From an uncultured Ruminococcus sp. (GTDB taxonomy: Bacteria; Bacillota; Clostridia; Oscillospirales; CAG-272): a stretch of DNA of 5,966 nucleotides. The stretch spans positions 1-5,966 of the forward strand of contig CACYWX010000213.1 in NCBI GenBank assembly GCA_902778205.1. Reading direction: 5' to 3'. A program made the translations under genes and the position numbers. Position 1 is the first letter of the stretch; each line of letters opens with the position of its first letter. A model generated the notes under the pieces. That model was not told the DNA's origin and searched no databases. It saw nothing but the letters and a program-made list of their open reading frames with translations. Positions 4,802 through 5,966 of the stretch are shown one piece after another.

Positions 4802-5806
4802 ATGAAGACGATTGGAATCGATCTGGGAACGGCGAACACGCTGGTATACGCCAAGGGAAGGGGTATCATCCTCCGGGAGCCCTCCGTGGTGGCGGTGGAG
4901 GCGAAGACCAAGAACGTCGTGGCAGTGGGAAGCGAGGCGAAGCTCATGCTGGGCAAGACGCCGGGGTCCATCGTGGCCATGCATCCCCTGAAGGACGGGG
5001 TCATCGCGGAGTTCGACGGTACGGCGGCCATGCTGAGCCATTACTTTAAAAAGGCATCCGGCACAACGATCTTCAGCCATCCCCGGGTGATCGTCTGCAC
5101 TCCCAACGGAGTGACCGGCGTGGAGCGGCGCGCGGTGGAGGACGTCTCCCTGGCGGCGGGCGCGGGATCCGTGGGCCTCATCGACGAACCCCTGGCGGCG
5201 GCCATCGGAGCCGGGCTCCGGGTGGAGGACGTGCGGGGCTCCATGATCATCGACATCGGCGGCGGTACCACGGAGGTGGCGGTTCTGTCCCTGGGCCGGA
5301 TCGTGCTGGCAAAATCCCTCCGGACCGCGGGCGCGGAGCTGGACGAGGCCATCACCTCCTATATCAAGCGGAAGTACAACGTCCTGATCGGAGAGACCAC
5401 CGCCGAGCTTCTGAAGAAGAAGATCGGATCGGCCCATCCCGCGGCGGACAGAGGCGCCATGGAGGTCCGGGGGCGGAATCTGCTGTCGGGCCTGCCCGCG
5501 GTGGTGACCATCCAGTCCGGCGAGGTGCGGGAGGCCATGCAGAACGAGGTCCAGCAGATCGTGGAGGTGATCCGCAATACGCTGGAATCCACGCCGCCGG
5601 AGCTGGCCTCCGACATCTACGACACCGGCATCATGCTGACGGGCGGCGGCGCTTTGCTCTCCGGCATGGACCTGCTTATCTCCCGGGTGACCGGCATCCG
5701 GACGGTGGTGGCCAAATCCCCCATCGACTCCGTGGCGGTGGGCATCGGGCGGTTTATCGAGAGCGGCGGCGAAATGAAGTACGTGACGGAATACCGGACG
5801 AAATAA
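4802..5806 (+). CDS. mreB: Rod shape-determining protein MreB (actin-like)
   Basis: This 334-residue, full-length bacterial actin polymerises on the inner face of the membrane and guides the elongasome for peptidoglycan synthesis. Actin-fold motifs are intact: phosphate-1 GIDLGTANT (5-13); IDEPLAAAIG (127-136), with probable catalytic Glu129; phosphate-2 IDIGGGTTEVAVLS (150-163); and the adenosine motif LTGGGALL (279-286). PNGVTGVERRAVED (101-114) and the C-terminal PIDSVAVGIGRFIE (307-320) are typical. A hydrophobic loop with Ile90-Phe91 matches the membrane-insertion loop position. No N-terminal amphipathic helix is present, as in Gram-positive MreB. The ribosome binding site is weak (AAAGG, 10 bases before ATG). 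The protein could equally be the paralogue Mbl, but the position after maf favours MreB. mreC does not begin within the remaining 160 bases. Confidence 0.97.
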   Translation: MKTIGIDLGTANTLVYAKGRGIILREPSVVAVEAKTKNVVAVGSEAKLMLGKTPGSIVAMHPLKDGVIAEFDGTAAMLSHYFKKASGTTIFSHPRVIVCTPNGVTGVERRAVEDVSLAAGAGSVGLIDEPLAAAIGAGLRVEDVRGSMIIDIGGGTTEVAVLSLGRIVLAKSLRTAGAELDEAITSYIKRKYNVLIGETTAELLKKKIGSAHPAADRGAMEVRGRNLLSGLPAVVTIQSGEVREAMQNEVQQIVEVIRNTLESTPPELASDIYDTGIMLTGGGALLSGMDLLISRVTGIRTVVAKSPIDSVAVGIGRFIESGGEMKYVTEYRTK

Positions 5807-5912
5807 ACGAGATGTAAGGTTTGTTTCATAAGCTGACTGTATGGGTTTTGACCGCTCTCCCTATAGAAATACTCAGAATTAGCTGCACTATGTCCAACAA
5901 TTAGTTTTTGAT

Positions 5913-5934
5913 CGAACTTTTTCCAAAAAGTTCG
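5913..5934. repeat. Near-perfect palindrome, 10-bp arms
   Basis: CGAACTTTTT (5913-5922) and AAAAAGTTCG (5925-5934) are exact complements separated by CC. No T-tract follows on either strand, so it is not a canonical intrinsic terminator, though it could serve as an RNA 3' end structure for mreB. It resembles, from memory, dispersed AACTTTTT/AAAAAGTT intergenic elements in gut Clostridia. Confidence 0.65.
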
Positions 5935-5940
5935 TGGGGT

Positions 5941-5959
5941 GTCGGGGCAACGCCCTGAC
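5941..5959. repeat. GC-rich hairpin, 8-bp stem (one G-T pair) and 3-base loop
   Basis: GTCGGGGC (5941-5948) pairs with GCCCTGAC (5952-5959) around AAC, with one G-T wobble. An alternative pairing of GTCGGG (5941-5946) with CCCGAC (5959-5964) is also possible. With the palindrome at 5913-5934 it forms a compound element that may continue past the window edge. Confidence 0.6.
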
Positions 5960-5966
5960 CCGACCT

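Noticed and set aside
5848..5876. Possible promoter beginning TTGACC after mreB
   Set aside because: No acceptable -10 occurs at 16-18 base spacing; the nearby TATAGA is only 8 bases away.

Overview
The window is GC-rich bacterial chromosome with genes typical of a Gram-positive anaerobe of class Clostridia, probably a high-GC Lachnospiraceae or Oscillospiraceae relative. This is inferred from the gene order zapA / U32 peptidase-family protein / dut / DUF4321 / maf / mreB, from an MreB without an N-terminal amphipathic helix, from strong GGAGG-type ribosome binding sites, and from near-consensus sigma-A promoters. I cannot name the species.

Left end (1-340, minus strand): a reading frame with a good ribosome binding site runs leftward from 340 and meets a TAA at 112-110. 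The same frame stays open to the window edge. The codons on both sides of that TAA together read like the N-terminus of a sugar O-acetyltransferase (Maa/LacA type). The acetyltransferase therefore looks interrupted by a nonsense codon, or restarted downstream of it.

Divergent intergenic region (341-699, about 360 bases without a protein gene): it holds a near-perfect minus-strand sigma-A promoter (TTGACA-17-TATACT, 576-548). Downstream is a roughly 200-nt leader with two inverted repeats and a possible attenuator. A near-perfect ParB-binding parS site lies at 372-387. A plus-strand promoter at 629-657 and a small inverted repeat at 592-617 precede zapA.

Main plus-strand cluster (700-5806): zapA (GTG start) overlaps the U32/DUF3656 gene by ATGA. 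These are followed at short spacing by dut, a two-helix DUF4321 membrane protein, and maf. mreB comes next after a 75-base AT-rich gap that carries its own likely promoter. The cluster combines cell division and shape (ZapA, MreB), nucleotide-pool sanitation (dUTPase, Maf) and a probable Fe-S RNA hydroxylase (RlhA/TrhP-like). All six products appear full length, with family motifs present.

Right end (5807-5966): an AT-richer noncoding tail with no gene, ending in two tandem hairpin-forming palindromes (5913-5934 and 5941-5959) that resemble a dispersed intergenic repeat. No mreC start is seen in the 160 bases after mreB. I found no wholly new multigene system. The most notable signals are the parS site, the in-frame stop in the acetyltransferase, the structured leader, and the terminal palindromes.
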